Positions 19,993-27,220 of a DNA stretch of 64,000 bases are shown in pieces. This DNA comes from Kitasatospora sp. DSM 101779 (lineage in GTDB: Bacteria; Actinomycetota; Actinomycetes; Streptomycetales; Streptomycetaceae), in assembly GCF_025655475.1 (NCBI RefSeq), contig NZ_JAHTIK010000001.1:7778124-7842123 (forward strand). Reading direction: 5' to 3'. The stretch's first letter is position 1. Each line of letters begins with the position of its first letter. Both the position numbers and the translations under genes were made by a program. The notes below the pieces were generated by a model. It searched no databases, was not told where the DNA came from, and saw only the letters and a list, made by a program, of their open reading frames with translations.

Positions 19993-20379
19993 ATGAACAG
20001 CCGGAAGCACACCCCGGACGGCGACCGCAGGCCCGGGGAACGGCACGACTACCCGCACGCCCCGCACGGACCGGGCCGCACCGCACCGCAGTGGCGGCCC
20101 CAGGGCCCGGTGCGCCGCGGTACCGAACCGGTCACGGCCCGCACCGACCTGGAGCTCAGGCGCCTGCTCTCGCGGATCTTCCTCGGCTTCTTCGTGGTGG
20201 GGACGGTGGCCTTCGCCGTCCTCGCCGCGACGGCGGGCACCGGGATCGCACCCAACCGCGCCACCTTCGCCGTCTTCGCGCTGCTCTGCCTGGCCTTCGC
20301 CGGCATCGCGGCGCTCGACCTCATGGTGATCCGCCGCCGCATGGCCGCGGGGCAGGGCAGGGGCCGGCACGACCGGTGA
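19993..20379 (+). CDS. DUF6343-like two-helix membrane protein
   Basis: A 128-residue protein. The first ~45 residues are charged and rich in His/Pro/Arg. Next comes TEPVTARTDLELRRLLSRIF, typical of DUF6343, then two transmembrane helices (LGFFVVGTVAFAVLAATAG and FAVFALLCLAFAGIAALDLM) and a basic tail. The family is found mainly in Streptomyces and has no assigned function. The RBS is AGGAGC before ATG 19993, and the gene is divergent from transketolase. Confidence 0.75.
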   Translation: MNSRKHTPDGDRRPGERHDYPHAPHGPGRTAPQWRPQGPVRRGTEPVTARTDLELRRLLSRIFLGFFVVGTVAFAVLAATAGTGIAPNRATFAVFALLCLAFAGIAALDLMVIRRRMAAGQGRGRHDR

Positions 20380-20483
20380 GCCCGGCCGCGGCGGCGCCCG
20401 TCCGTCGGCAGCGAACTGCAGAGCGTGCAGCGGGTGTCGGCCCCCGCCGCAGCGGGTCCCGCTGCCGCACAGGGCAGTTGGAG

Positions 20484-20508
20484 GAGTGGAACCGCTCCGC
20501 CCGGGCAG
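20484..20508 (+). promoter_or_regulatory. SigB-type promoter of the 31-residue peptide gene
   Basis: GAGT-N15-GGGCAG, extended GGGCAGACG, lies 35 bp before ATG 20544. Confidence 0.6.
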
Positions 20509-20543
20509 ACGCTCGGCAGGCCCGAAGCGAGGAGGTGAGGGTG

Positions 20544-20639
20544 ATGGCCAAGATCCGGATCGCCCCGAGGCCCGGCCGAGGCCGCCCGCGGCCCCCGCTC
20601 GACCTGCGGACCCCGTCCGGCCGCCCGCTGCCCTACTGA
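20544..20639 (+). CDS. Arg/Pro-rich 31-residue peptide
   Basis: ATG 20544 opens a 31-codon frame, MAKIRIAPRPGRGRPRPPLD followed by LRTPSGRPLPY. It is preceded by the unusually strong RBS GGAGGTGAGG (GTG at 20541 is an in-frame alternative start) and by a SigB-type promoter. It holds nine Arg/Lys and nine Pro, no acidic residue except one Asp, and no membrane segment. A short basic peptide could bind RNA or the ribosome. The family is not recognised; the case for coding rests on promoter, RBS and position. Confidence 0.5.
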   Translation: MAKIRIAPRPGRGRPRPPLDLRTPSGRPLPY

Positions 20640-20645
20640 CACGAC

Positions 20646-20709
20646 GTCGACCGATGAGCATCGTCGACCGATGAGCATCAGAGAGCAAGGACACAGCGTC
20701 GACCGATGA
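20646..20709 (+). repeat. Tandem direct repeat, 17 bp x2 plus a 12-bp partial copy
   Basis: GTCGACCGATGAGCATC occurs at 20646-20662 and again directly after at 20663-20679. Its first 12 bp recur at 20698-20709. A unit of 17 is not a multiple of three, so it is non-coding; it lies between two convergent genes. Confidence 0.85.
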
Positions 20710-20744
20710 CACCACGTCGACCCGAACACGAACCGGAAAGAGCC

Positions 20745-21539
20745 TCAGCACCCGGCCGCCTCGGCCGGGTGAAGCTCGTACAGGGCGAAGGCGTGCCGGA
20801 CGACCGGCTGCGCCACGTTGCGCACGGGCACCCCGCCGGCCGTCAGGCCGTGCTCGGTCCCGGCGTGGGCGTGGCCGTGGACGGCCAGGTCCGCCCGGCC
20901 CTCGTCGACGGCCTCCGCCAGCAGGTAGCTGCCGAGGAACGGGTAGATCTCCAGGGGCTCGCCCGCGAGGGTGTCGGGCACGGGGGAGAAGTGGGTCAGC
21001 GCGATCCTGAGGTCGCAGCCGGCCAGTTCGGCCAGGGCCGTGCGCAGGCCGTCGGCGAGCGACCGGGAGTAGCGGACAAAGGCCTTCATCTCGTCCTCGC
21101 CGAACTCCGACCCGCACCGGCCCGCGAAGCCCCCGCCGAAACCCTTGGTGCCCGCCACCCCCACCTGCATGCCGCCGACCGGCACGACGGCCGAACTGCC
21201 TTCGAGGACGGTGACGGCGCCCTCCTCCCGGAGCACGTCCGCCACCTGGTCCGGGCAGCCGTCGTGGTGGTCGTGGTTGCCGAGGACGGCGATCACCGGC
21301 ACGTCCAGGCCGGCCACCTCCGCCGCGACCGTGCGGGCCTCGGCGACCGTGCCGTGCCGGGTCAGGTCCCCGGCGAGCAGCAGCAGGTCGGCGACCCCGC
21401 CGAGGCGCTGGAAGGCCGGGCGGTAGCGGCCCGCGGCATCCGGTGCGAGGTGGATGTCACCGATGGCGGCGATCCGCGCCGTGCGCCCGCTCACCCCCCG
21501 GTCGGCCACTGCCCGGTCGGCCGCTGCACCGCCGGTCAC
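20745..21539 (-). CDS. Metallophosphoesterase
   Basis: A 264-residue calcineurin-like phosphoesterase. The five metal-binding motifs are in order: GDIH (~27), LLLAGDLTRHG (~58), LGNHDHHDG (~88), LTHFSP (~180) and VHGHAHAGTEHG (~217). It probably has a two-metal active site and acts on a phosphomonoester, diester or nucleotide; the substrate cannot be told. The start overlaps the stop of the BON gene by 4 bp, so it is the third gene of a minus-strand operon after the nucleotidyltransferase and BON genes. Confidence 0.88.
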   Translation of the reverse strand: MTGGAAADRAVADRGVSGRTARIAAIGDIHLAPDAAGRYRPAFQRLGGVADLLLLAGDLTRHGTVAEARTVAAEVAGLDVPVIAVLGNHDHHDGCPDQVADVLREEGAVTVLEGSSAVVPVGGMQVGVAGTKGFGGGFAGRCGSEFGEDEMKAFVRYSRSLADGLRTALAELAGCDLRIALTHFSPVPDTLAGEPLEIYPFLGSYLLAEAVDEGRADLAVHGHAHAGTEHGLTAGGVPVRNVAQPVVRHAFALYELHPAEAAGC

Positions 21540-21817
21540 TGCACGGCCTCCGGATGGTCCGGCACGCCGGTGTCGGCCAGCGCGATGTCGGTGTGCACCC
21601 GAAGCCCCGTGAACTCCTCGGCCACGGCGTCCAGGAGGTAGCTGCGGCAGGCCGGGCTGCCGGCCACGGCCCGCACCAGCACGGCGTCGCCGCGGAACTC
21701 GATCCGCAGCGCCAGCTCGGCGTACGGCCCGGCGGCGAGCCGCTCCTGCAGCCGCGCGGCACGGTACTCGGCGGGCCGGGAGCCGGCGGCACCCGGCCCG
21801 GGGTCGGCGGTGTTCAC
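21536..21817 (-). CDS. BON-domain-like protein
   Basis: A 93-residue protein from GTG 21817 (VNTADPGPGAAG). Residues ~18-80 resemble one BON domain: AARLQERLAAGPYAELALRI, then FRGDAVLVRAVAGSPACRSYLLDAV and GLRVHTDIALAD. It has no signal peptide, unlike periplasmic BON proteins, so it is probably cytoplasmic. GTGA overlap with the upstream nucleotidyltransferase gene and a 4-bp overlap with the downstream phosphoesterase show translational coupling. Function unknown. Confidence 0.65.
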   Translation of the reverse strand: MNTADPGPGAAGSRPAEYRAARLQERLAAGPYAELALRIEFRGDAVLVRAVAGSPACRSYLLDAVAEEFTGLRVHTDIALADTGVPDHPEAVQ

Positions 21818-22452
21818 GGTGTCTCCTCCCCGGACGGCCCGATCACGTCGAGCCGTTCCAGCAGGTAGAGGAAGGCCTCGGCCATGGGCAGCCCGTGGCA
21901 GCGGGACCGGACCTCGGCCCAGTCGATCTGCTCGCGAAGCGTCCGGGCGAGCGGCAGGACCCGGCTGAAGTCGCAGTGGTGTTCGGAGAACGGGGTGAGC
22001 TGACTGACCATCAGATCGGTCGGCGCGAGCACGGGCATCCACACCGAGTCCACCGACCGGGCGACGGCCCGCTCCAGCAGGTCCGGGCTGACCGGCCGGT
22101 CGGACAGCGAGAAGATCAGGTCGATCTGCTGTCCCTGGAACTCGGTCTTGACCAGCCAGTCCTCCGGCGGCGACCAGACGTGCATCCCCGAACCGCCGAG
22201 GACCTCGGTGACGGCGTCGATCTCGTCCCGCAGCACGCAGAAGTCGGTGTCGTGCAGCGTCCGCCGCGGCACGCCGTGCGCGTAGGCGGCGACGCTGCCG
22301 GCGAGCGCGAAGCGGTGGCCGCTCGCCTTGAGCAGGCGGGCGACCTGCTTGGTCGCCTCCAGGATGCCCTGCGACGGGTCCTGCGCGCCGTTCCCGCCCC
22401 CTGCGGACGGGGGCGCGGTCGGCTCGAAGCGGGTGGCACCGGGGTCGGTCAC
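21814..22452 (-). CDS. Nucleotidyltransferase-fold protein
   Basis: A 212-residue protein from GTG 22452, placed after AGGAGG. Residues ~35-75 match the start of the minimal nucleotidyltransferase fold: FALAGSVAAYAHG followed by RRTLHDTDFCV. The usual catalytic DxD reads DTD. A helical C-terminal region follows (TLREQIDWAEVRSRCHGLPM). It is first in the operon with BON and phosphoesterase genes. It might be an AbiEii-like enzyme, but no antitoxin partner is seen; target unknown. Confidence 0.7.
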   Translation of the reverse strand: MTDPGATRFEPTAPPSAGGGNGAQDPSQGILEATKQVARLLKASGHRFALAGSVAAYAHGVPRRTLHDTDFCVLRDEIDAVTEVLGGSGMHVWSPPEDWLVKTEFQGQQIDLIFSLSDRPVSPDLLERAVARSVDSVWMPVLAPTDLMVSQLTPFSEHHCDFSRVLPLARTLREQIDWAEVRSRCHGLPMAEAFLYLLERLDVIGPSGEETP

Positions 22453-22654
22453 GCTGGGACCTCCTGTGGTCGCCGGTCCGCCGGTCCGCCGGGCCGCCGG
22501 CCCGCGCCGGCCCGTGCGGACCTGCACCGCCGTGTCGGCGGGCCGTCGTGGGCGGAGCCCCGTCCGGCACCGGTCCGACCACCCCGGGCGGCCGGCCGTC
22601 CGTCCGGGACACCGTGTCGGGCTCCGTCGGGGGACGGGCTGTCCGGCTTCTTGC

Positions 22655-22678
22655 CAGCCCGGCCCCGGCGAAACAAGC
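22655..22678 (-). promoter_or_regulatory. Possible SigB-type promoter, variant (22452 operon)
   Basis: GCTT-N14-GGGCTG on the minus strand, about 200 bp before the GTG. The -10 differs from GGGYAG at one base and the distance is long, so this is a weak call. Confidence 0.3.
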
Positions 22679-22706
22679 GGCCCGCCCGCCGAGGCCGCCC
22701 GGCCGC

Positions 22707-22732
22707 GTTTTGCCAGGCCGGCAGCCGGGCAG
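22707..22732 (+). promoter_or_regulatory. SigB-type promoter of the 22775-23652 unit
   Basis: GTTT-N16-GGGCAG, extended GGGCAGGCG, lies 42 bp before ATG 22775. Confidence 0.65.
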
Positions 22733-22774
22733 GCGGGACCGGTACTCCGTGACCGCGCGACCCGAGGAGGAGCC

Positions 22775-22987
22775 ATGGAGGACATCCCGCAGGGCGGCGC
22801 CGGGGGAGTGCCCGGCCACCACGGCGACGAACCCCGCGAACACCACCACGACGATCAGGACGACCGGCGGACGCCGACGGTGAAGACCGTGCGCGCGGGC
22901 ACCCCGGTCGCCGAACAGGAGCCCGAAGGCGGGAAGTCCTCGTCCGACGCGACGCCCGGCGACGACCGCCCGTCCCCGTCGGACTGA
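22775..22987 (+). CDS. Small acidic, His-rich disordered protein
   Basis: A 70-residue hydrophilic protein with no hydrophobic core. It has a His/Asp cluster (GHHGDEPREHHHDDQDDRR) and a Ser/Asp-rich C-terminus (SSSDATPGDDRPSPSD). The RBS GAGGAGGAG is very strong. The His/Asp cluster could bind metal, but nothing proves it. It is first in a unit with DUF2267 (34 bp apart), under a SigB-type promoter. Family not recognised. Confidence 0.6.
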   Translation: MEDIPQGGAGGVPGHHGDEPREHHHDDQDDRRTPTVKTVRAGTPVAEQEPEGGKSSSDATPGDDRPSPSD

Positions 22988-23021
22988 TCAACACCCGCCC
23001 GGGCCGACGAGGGGACGGGCC

Positions 23022-23408
23022 ATGGAACACGAGGAATTCCTCCGCCTGGTGCGCGACGCCGGCGGCTACGAGGACGACGGCACCGACGAGGCGGTCACCA
23101 CCGTGCTCGGCCTGCTCGGCGAACTGCTGGGGACCGGCCCCGCCGAGGCCCTGGCGGACCAACTCCCGGACGAACTGGGTGACCTGGTCCTCCCGGAGCC
23201 GGACGTCGAAGCCGCCTCCTGGACGGCCGAGGGGTTCATCGGCCGCCTCGCCGAAGCGCGGGACACCACCGTCGACGAGGCCGCCGTGGACGCATCCGCC
23301 GTGCTGCGGGCGGTGGCCGAGGCCGTGGACGACAGCGAACTCGACGCCCTGGTCACAGAACTGCCCGCAGGCTTCTCCGACCTGCTCGGCCACCCCGAAC
23401 TCGCCTGA
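23022..23408 (+). CDS. DUF2267 family protein
   Basis: A 128-residue helical protein matching DUF2267, which has two similar halves: EEFLRLVRDAGGY...TVLGLLGELLGTGPAEALADQLP in the first, and DASAVLRAVAEAVDDSELDALV...LPAGFSDLLG in the second. This soluble family is frequent in stress regulons of actinobacteria and cyanobacteria; its biochemical role is unknown. It is transcribed with the small His-rich gene upstream and the 71-residue gene 28 bp downstream. Confidence 0.85.
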   Translation: MEHEEFLRLVRDAGGYEDDGTDEAVTTVLGLLGELLGTGPAEALADQLPDELGDLVLPEPDVEAASWTAEGFIGRLAEARDTTVDEAAVDASAVLRAVAEAVDDSELDALVTELPAGFSDLLGHPELA

Positions 23409-23436
23409 GAGCCCCGTGGCCCCGTGAGGAGGCCCC

Positions 23437-23652
23437 ATGCCGAACCAGCCGCACTCCCATCACGCCCCGACGCAGCACCCCGCCGCGGAGAGGACGCGCC
23501 ACGAGCGGGCCGTCCTCGCCGCGCTCGGTGACCTGCTCGACGAACTCGCGGCCCTCGGACCCGGCGACGCGAGGTTCGGCCGCCCGCCGTCGATCGTCGT
23601 CCGCCGCCCCGCGCCCGAGCGGGACCTGACCGGCCTCGGCGCGACCGCCTGA
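23437..23652 (+). CDS. Small hypothetical protein
   Basis: A 71-residue protein with a His/Pro-rich start (MPNQPHSHHAPTQHP), one predicted helix (HERAVLAALGDLLDELAALG) and a basic, Pro-rich end. RBS GAGGAGG precedes ATG 23437. It follows DUF2267 by 28 bp and is probably cotranscribed. No family recognised. Confidence 0.55.
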   Translation: MPNQPHSHHAPTQHPAAERTRHERAVLAALGDLLDELAALGPGDARFGRPPSIVVRRPAPERDLTGLGATA

Positions 23653-23735
23653 GCCCGCCTGCGTGCCTGGGCCCCGGACCAGCGGGTTTCGTTCCCAGGG
23701 CTGACTTCCCGGACCGCCGGGTCCACACTGGTGTC

Positions 23736-24098
23736 GTGACCAGCCCCATCGTCCCCGCTGTACCCCCGGCGGTGCCTTCGCCCCGAGGGCGGGCGGGCCT
23801 GCCGCCGCTGCGGCGCCGAGGACACCTGGTCGCGGCCGAGGCGAAGGGCAGCGCCGCCGTGTCCGCGCTGCGCCACGCGCTGCTCAGCGCGGTCGGCCAC
23901 TGCCCGCCCGGCGGATCGGTCACCGTGGACGTGGGCGCACTGTCGCGCTGCTCCGACGCGGGTATCGCCGTCCTGCGCGAGGCGCTCTCCGCCGCGGCCG
24001 CCCACGGGATCGAGCTGCGCATGACCGGGCCGGACTCCGCCGTGTGCCACGCGCTCGGCCTGATCGACGTCGGCGGCTGGCACGTCGCAGCCCGGTGA
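23736..24098 (+). CDS. STAS-domain anti-anti-sigma-like protein, phosphosite Asp
   Basis: A 120-residue protein from GTG 23736. After a Pro-rich leader (~1-25), residues ~30-118 form a STAS domain: HLVAAEAKGSAAVSALRHAL, then VTVDVGALSRCSDAGIAVL. Aligned with SpoIIAA-type FMDSSGL and the other STAS proteins here, the phosphorylated Ser is Asp (CSDAG). It would mimic the phosphorylated, inactive state or fail to respond to the kinase. It is 83 bp after the 23437 gene. I found no clear SigB-type promoter of its own. Confidence 0.75.
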   Translation: MTSPIVPAVPPAVPSPRGRAGLPPLRRRGHLVAAEAKGSAAVSALRHALLSAVGHCPPGGSVTVDVGALSRCSDAGIAVLREALSAAAAHGIELRMTGPDSAVCHALGLIDVGGWHVAAR

Positions 24099-24447
24099 CG
24101 GGGCCTGCCGCGCCCCCAACGCCCCGCTTCCCCTGCCACGGGGGTGCCGGTCGCGCGGCCGCCCACATGCTGGTCGAGGCCGGCCTGCACCCTGCGGTGG
24201 CGCGTGGCGGGGTGCAGCGCGAACTGCTGCCGGCACAACCGGAGGTGGCGGACTCGTCCGCATGGTCACCGACGAGACGGCCGGCATGCTCCACCGAACC
24301 TGCGAGGGTTCGTACCGCTCGTGGGCCGGAGCCCACCACTCCCGGTTGAGACGCCGATTCCCGGGCAGACGTACGGATTCAGGCGATTCCGGTGCGAGCC
24401 CCCTGGCACCGGGACGCGGACCGGCCGATCGGAGTGGGTGCACAGCC
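24099..24447. other. Leader region of the 24448 gene; no gene seen
   Basis: This 349-bp stretch holds a SigB-type promoter near its right end. Short open frames on both strands do not resemble known proteins. Confidence 0.4.
24344..24368 (+). promoter_or_regulatory. SigB-type promoter of the 24448 gene
   Basis: GGTT-N15-GGGCAG, extended GGGCAGACG. It ends 79 bp before ATG 24448 and probably also serves the anti-sigma gene at 24974. Confidence 0.6.
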
Positions 24448-24942
24448 ATGGCCACCGTCGCACGAAGACTTCCCCTCAGCCGACAGCAGACCGCACTCTG
24501 TGAGCGGGCCGGTGAACTCGGCTGGGCCGTGCGCCGCGAGACCGGCGACGGGACACGCAACGAACGCCTGCTCTTCAGCAGGCCGGGGCGCTCGCTGATG
24601 GCCGTCTTCACGCACGACGGTGCCTTCGCCTACGCCAGCGCCTCCGGCCCCGGCACCGGCGTCATCGAACTGGACCTCACCGGGACCCTGCGGGAGCTGC
24701 AGAGCACCTCGCCGCGCCCGACCCCGCCCCGTTCTGCGAGCACCGGGCCGGAGCGGCCCCCGCAGACCGTCCGAGGCGAACGGCCCGAGGAGACACCGCC
24801 GGCCGAGTCCAGCACCACGGCGGGCATCTCGGTTCCCGAACCGCCGGAACTGCGCAAGGCCTGGGGCCCGTGGCCGCTGCTGATCATCGGGCTGCTCGTC
24901 CTCTGCGTGCTGGTCTTCATGGTGGCGCGCGTCATCGCCTGA
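24448..24942 (+). CDS. Tail-anchored membrane protein of unknown function
   Basis: A 164-residue protein. Residues 1-85 look like a small soluble domain (ALCERAGELGWAVRRE...LMAVFTHDGAFAYASASG). A Pro/Glu-rich disordered linker (~90-135) follows, then one C-terminal transmembrane helix (WPLLIIGLLVLCVLVFMVARV). The topology suggests a cytoplasmic domain tethered by its C-terminus. The HATPase gene starts 31 bp later, so the two are probably one operon; a membrane partner for the anti-sigma protein is possible but unproven. Confidence 0.65.
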   Translation: MATVARRLPLSRQQTALCERAGELGWAVRRETGDGTRNERLLFSRPGRSLMAVFTHDGAFAYASASGPGTGVIELDLTGTLRELQSTSPRPTPPRSASTGPERPPQTVRGERPEETPPAESSTTAGISVPEPPELRKAWGPWPLLIIGLLVLCVLVFMVARVIA

Positions 24943-24973
24943 CCAGCATCCCCGAGCACGGAGGACGAGCGGG

Positions 24974-25453
24974 GTGGACGTCATGACCGACGATCGCGCG
25001 GGACTGCCGGACCACCGCGTCCGCCACCTGCTGCCCGGGCAGGAACACGCGCTGGCGACGGCGATGGCCTTCGTCCGGCAGACCCTGGACGACTGGTACC
25101 CGGCCGGTCGCGACCGGCCCGAGACCACGCGCGTGCGGGAGGACGCCTTCCTGGTGGCCGACGAACTGGTCGCCAACGCGTGCGCGCACAGCTCCGGGCC
25201 GACGCGTCTCGACCTCGACCGCGTCGGCCGGCGGTTGAGCATCTCCGTCACGGACGGGGGCTCCGCGCCGCCCGTTCTCCGCCGCCCCCGGCGGCCCGAC
25301 ACACCGACGGGCCACGGACTGCAGATCGTGGACCGGGTGGCCCTCCGTTGGGGGCACCGGCCCGTCGGGGGCGGTAAGACGGTGTGGGCCGAGGTGCTGC
25401 CGCCGCTCGCCCCGGTCAACGGTGTCCCCGTCGACCGGGACCGGCTCGGGTGA
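24974..25453 (+). CDS. HATPase anti-sigma factor (RsbW-like)
   Basis: A 159-residue GHKL-type serine kinase that would bind a sigma factor and phosphorylate STAS antagonists. The N box is DELVANACAHS (E-x3-N), the G1 region VTDGGSAPP and the G2 box GHGLQIVDRV, ending KTVWAEV as in streptomycete RsbW-like proteins. GTG 24974 or ATG 24983 may be the start. It lies among STAS genes at 23736, 25833 and 26124. Which sigma factor it holds is unknown; none is encoded in the window. Confidence 0.85.
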   Translation: MDVMTDDRAGLPDHRVRHLLPGQEHALATAMAFVRQTLDDWYPAGRDRPETTRVREDAFLVADELVANACAHSSGPTRLDLDRVGRRLSISVTDGGSAPPVLRRPRRPDTPTGHGLQIVDRVALRWGHRPVGGGKTVWAEVLPPLAPVNGVPVDRDRLG

Positions 25454-25473
25454 GGCCGGCAGCGGACTGCGGA

Positions 25474-25833
25474 TCAGCAGGCGGTGTCCTCGAACCGGCA
25501 GGGGTCCGGGCCTTCGACGTCGAACACGGTGTCCGCCTCGGTGACCTCCAACAGGCGGACCACCTGGGGGCTGGGGGAGGCCAGGCGGAAGGCGATGCCC
25601 GCCGCCAGGGCGCTCTGCCGGGCACGGAGGAGTTCGTTCAGGCCGGCGGAGCCGCAGAAGTCCAGTGCGGCGCAGTCCACCGAGAGCAGTTCCGGGGCCG
25701 GCTCCTGCCCGAGCGCCCCGCCCAGGGCCTCGGCCAGGGCGTCCGAGGTCTCCATGTCGGCCTGCCCCACCAGTGCCAGTCTGCACACGCCCGGCGGAGC
25801 GGGGCGACGGGTGACGCGAAGCTCGGTTCCCAC
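25474..25833 (-). CDS. STAS-domain anti-anti-sigma protein, phosphosite Ser
   Basis: A 119-residue STAS protein from GTG 25833 (VGTELRVTRRPAPPG), placed after GAGGAG. The central strand-helix block is LSVDCAALDFCGSAGLNELL, so the phosphorylation position is Ser (CGSAG). It ends VTEADTVFDVEGPDP. It is convergent with the anti-sigma gene, 20 bp apart. It should bind an HATPase anti-sigma protein when unphosphorylated. No SigB-type promoter was found in its upstream region. Confidence 0.85.
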   Translation of the reverse strand: MGTELRVTRRPAPPGVCRLALVGQADMETSDALAEALGGALGQEPAPELLSVDCAALDFCGSAGLNELLRARQSALAAGIAFRLASPSPQVVRLLEVTEADTVFDVEGPDPCRFEDTAC

Positions 25834-26028
25834 GATCCGGCTCCTCTCGTCGGCCGGACCTCCCGCGGCGGGAGGTCTCCACTTCGACACTGGCCCACCA
25901 GCGCACCCGGCCACAGCTCCGTGGGCGAAACAGTGCCGCGACGCCGGTCCCGATAACGAAGATCTGCCGGCAGCCGCCCGTCCGACGGACCGTTCCCGTT
26001 CCGCGAACGGCACACCGAGCTCCGCTTC

Positions 26029-26053
26029 GTTTCCCGGGCCGCGGGCCGGGCAG
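26029..26053 (+). promoter_or_regulatory. SigB-type promoter of the 26124 STAS gene
   Basis: GTTT-N15-GGGCAG, extended GGGCAGGCG, ends 70 bp before GTG 26124. Its -35 is the GTTT form. Confidence 0.65.
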
Positions 26054-26123
26054 GCGGGTGGGCACACATTCGGGGCGGGAGCGCCCGGACCGGGCGGCTT
26101 CCGCGTGCCTGAAGGAGGCTCCC

Positions 26124-26474
26124 GTGCATCCCGTCATCCGCGTCACCCACCGCTCGCCCACGCCGGGTCTGCGGGTCGTCCAGCTGGCGGGGGAGGCCGA
26201 CCCGGGCAGCACCGAGACGCTGCGGGCCGCCCTCGACAAGGCGTTGAGCCGCCTTCCGGCACCCCACACCGTCGTGGTGGACTGCTCCGGCCTGGAGTTC
26301 TGCACCACCGCGGGCCTGAACGAACTGCTCACGGCCCGGGAGCGGGCGGCCGCCGACGGCATCGCCTTCCGGCTGAGCGAACCGCAAGAGCAGCTCGAGC
26401 AGCTCCTCCGTGTGACCGGGACGCACCCGCTCTTCGACATCGAGCCCGCCGGCCTGCTCGAATCCATGACGTGA
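26124..26474 (+). CDS. STAS-domain anti-anti-sigma protein, phosphosite Thr
   Basis: A 116-residue STAS protein from GTG 26124, chosen because GAAGGAGG precedes it at the right spacing. The core is VVVDCSGLEFCTTAGLNELL, so the phosphorylation position is Thr instead of Ser. It is very similar to the proteins at 25833 and 40788, suggesting recent paralogy. Thr can be phosphorylated by some GHKL kinases, but usually poorly, so this protein may be less responsive than its Ser paralogues. Confidence 0.85.
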   Translation: MHPVIRVTHRSPTPGLRVVQLAGEADPGSTETLRAALDKALSRLPAPHTVVVDCSGLEFCTTAGLNELLTARERAAADGIAFRLSEPQEQLEQLLRVTGTHPLFDIEPAGLLESMT

Positions 26475-26532
26475 GCGCCTTCCGTCCGCTCGGCGGTGAT
26501 TGGGCGGCCGGTCTGCTGGAAAGCCGCTTGTC

Positions 26533-26946
26533 ATGACTGTTGTCAGAATCTGTGCACGCCCGCTGCTGGCCTCGATGTTCATCGCCGGCGGGGCGGACGC
26601 GGTGCGGCGCCCCGAGCGCCTCGCACCCGCTGCCCGGCCCGTGGTCGACGCACTCTCCGACCTGCCCGGAGTGCCGAACCGTACGGTCAACGCCGTCCGT
26701 CTGAACGGCGGCGTACAGGCCGCCTCCGGCCTGATGCTCGCGGCGGGGAAGCTGCCGAGGCTGTCGGCCGCCGTGCTCGCCTGCACCCTCCTCCCGGTCA
26801 CCTGGGCGGGTCACCGCTTCTGGGAGGCCGAGGACGAGGGCGAACGCGCCCAGCAGCGCATCCACTTCCTCAAGAACCTCTCCATGCTCGGCGGTCTTCT
26901 GATGGCCGCCGCCGACAAGGACGGACACCACCTGATCCGTAGGTAG
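26533..26946 (+). CDS. DoxX family membrane protein
   Basis: A 137-residue membrane protein of the DoxX family: CARPLLASMFIAGGADAVRRP (helix 1), LNGGVQAASGLMLAAGKLPR (helix 2), LSAAVLACTLLPVTWAGHRF (helix 3) and HFLKNLSMLGGLLMAAADKD (helix 4). The motif HFLKNLSMLGGLL is typical. Related proteins take part in membrane redox or thiol-stress complexes, but most are uncharacterised. It starts 58 bp after the STAS gene and may share its transcript. A perfect 15-bp hairpin follows. Confidence 0.85.
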   Translation: MTVVRICARPLLASMFIAGGADAVRRPERLAPAARPVVDALSDLPGVPNRTVNAVRLNGGVQAASGLMLAAGKLPRLSAAVLACTLLPVTWAGHRFWEAEDEGERAQQRIHFLKNLSMLGGLLMAAADKDGHHLIRR

Positions 26947-26956
26947 GGCACGCCGC

Positions 26957-26990
26957 GGGACGCCGGGAACCACGAGGTTCCCGGCGTCCC
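26957..26990. terminator. Perfect 15-bp stem-loop terminator
   Basis: GGGACGCCGGGAACC at 26957-26971, loop acga, and the exact complement at 26976-26990. It lies between DoxX and the convergent small gene at 27004. Confidence 0.8.
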
Positions 26991-27003
26991 TCGACATGCC
27001 TCC

Positions 27004-27210
27004 CTACGGCGCCGCGGTGTCGGCCGGCGGTGGCTCCGGACTGTCGTCGTGGCGTCCGGCTGCCGGCGAGGACGCGGTGCCCCCGCCCGCAGCCTTCCGG
27101 TCGGCGGTCCGCTCCTGGTCCCGCCTGCTCTCCGGCAGGCCGGTGCCGCCGTCCTCCTGTCGGTCCCGGTCGCGGCGTGCCTCCGGGTAAGCCCTGCGTC
27201 GGATGCTCAT
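27004..27210 (-). CDS. Small charged protein downstream of hemerythrin
   Basis: A 68-residue hydrophilic protein (MSIRRRAYPEARRDRDRQED at the start) with a Pro/Ala-rich end. RBS TAGGAGC precedes ATG 27210, which is only 10 bp after the hemerythrin stop, so it is probably cotranscribed. No family is recognised and the composition is low-complexity. Coding is likely but not certain. Confidence 0.5.
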   Translation of the reverse strand: MSIRRRAYPEARRDRDRQEDGGTGLPESRRDQERTADRKAAGGGTASSPAAGRHDDSPEPPPADTAAP

Positions 27211-27220
27211 GGCACCGCTC

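Noticed and set aside
17041-21117. Very long (1358-codon) minus-strand frame across transketolase and phosphoesterase genes
   Set aside because: It is Arg/Gly/Pro-rich throughout and out of frame with two well-defined enzymes.
25834-26028. SigB-type promoter for the 25474 STAS gene
   Set aside because: A GTTT and a GGGTGC exist on the minus strand but the spacer is 19 bp and the -10 deviates.
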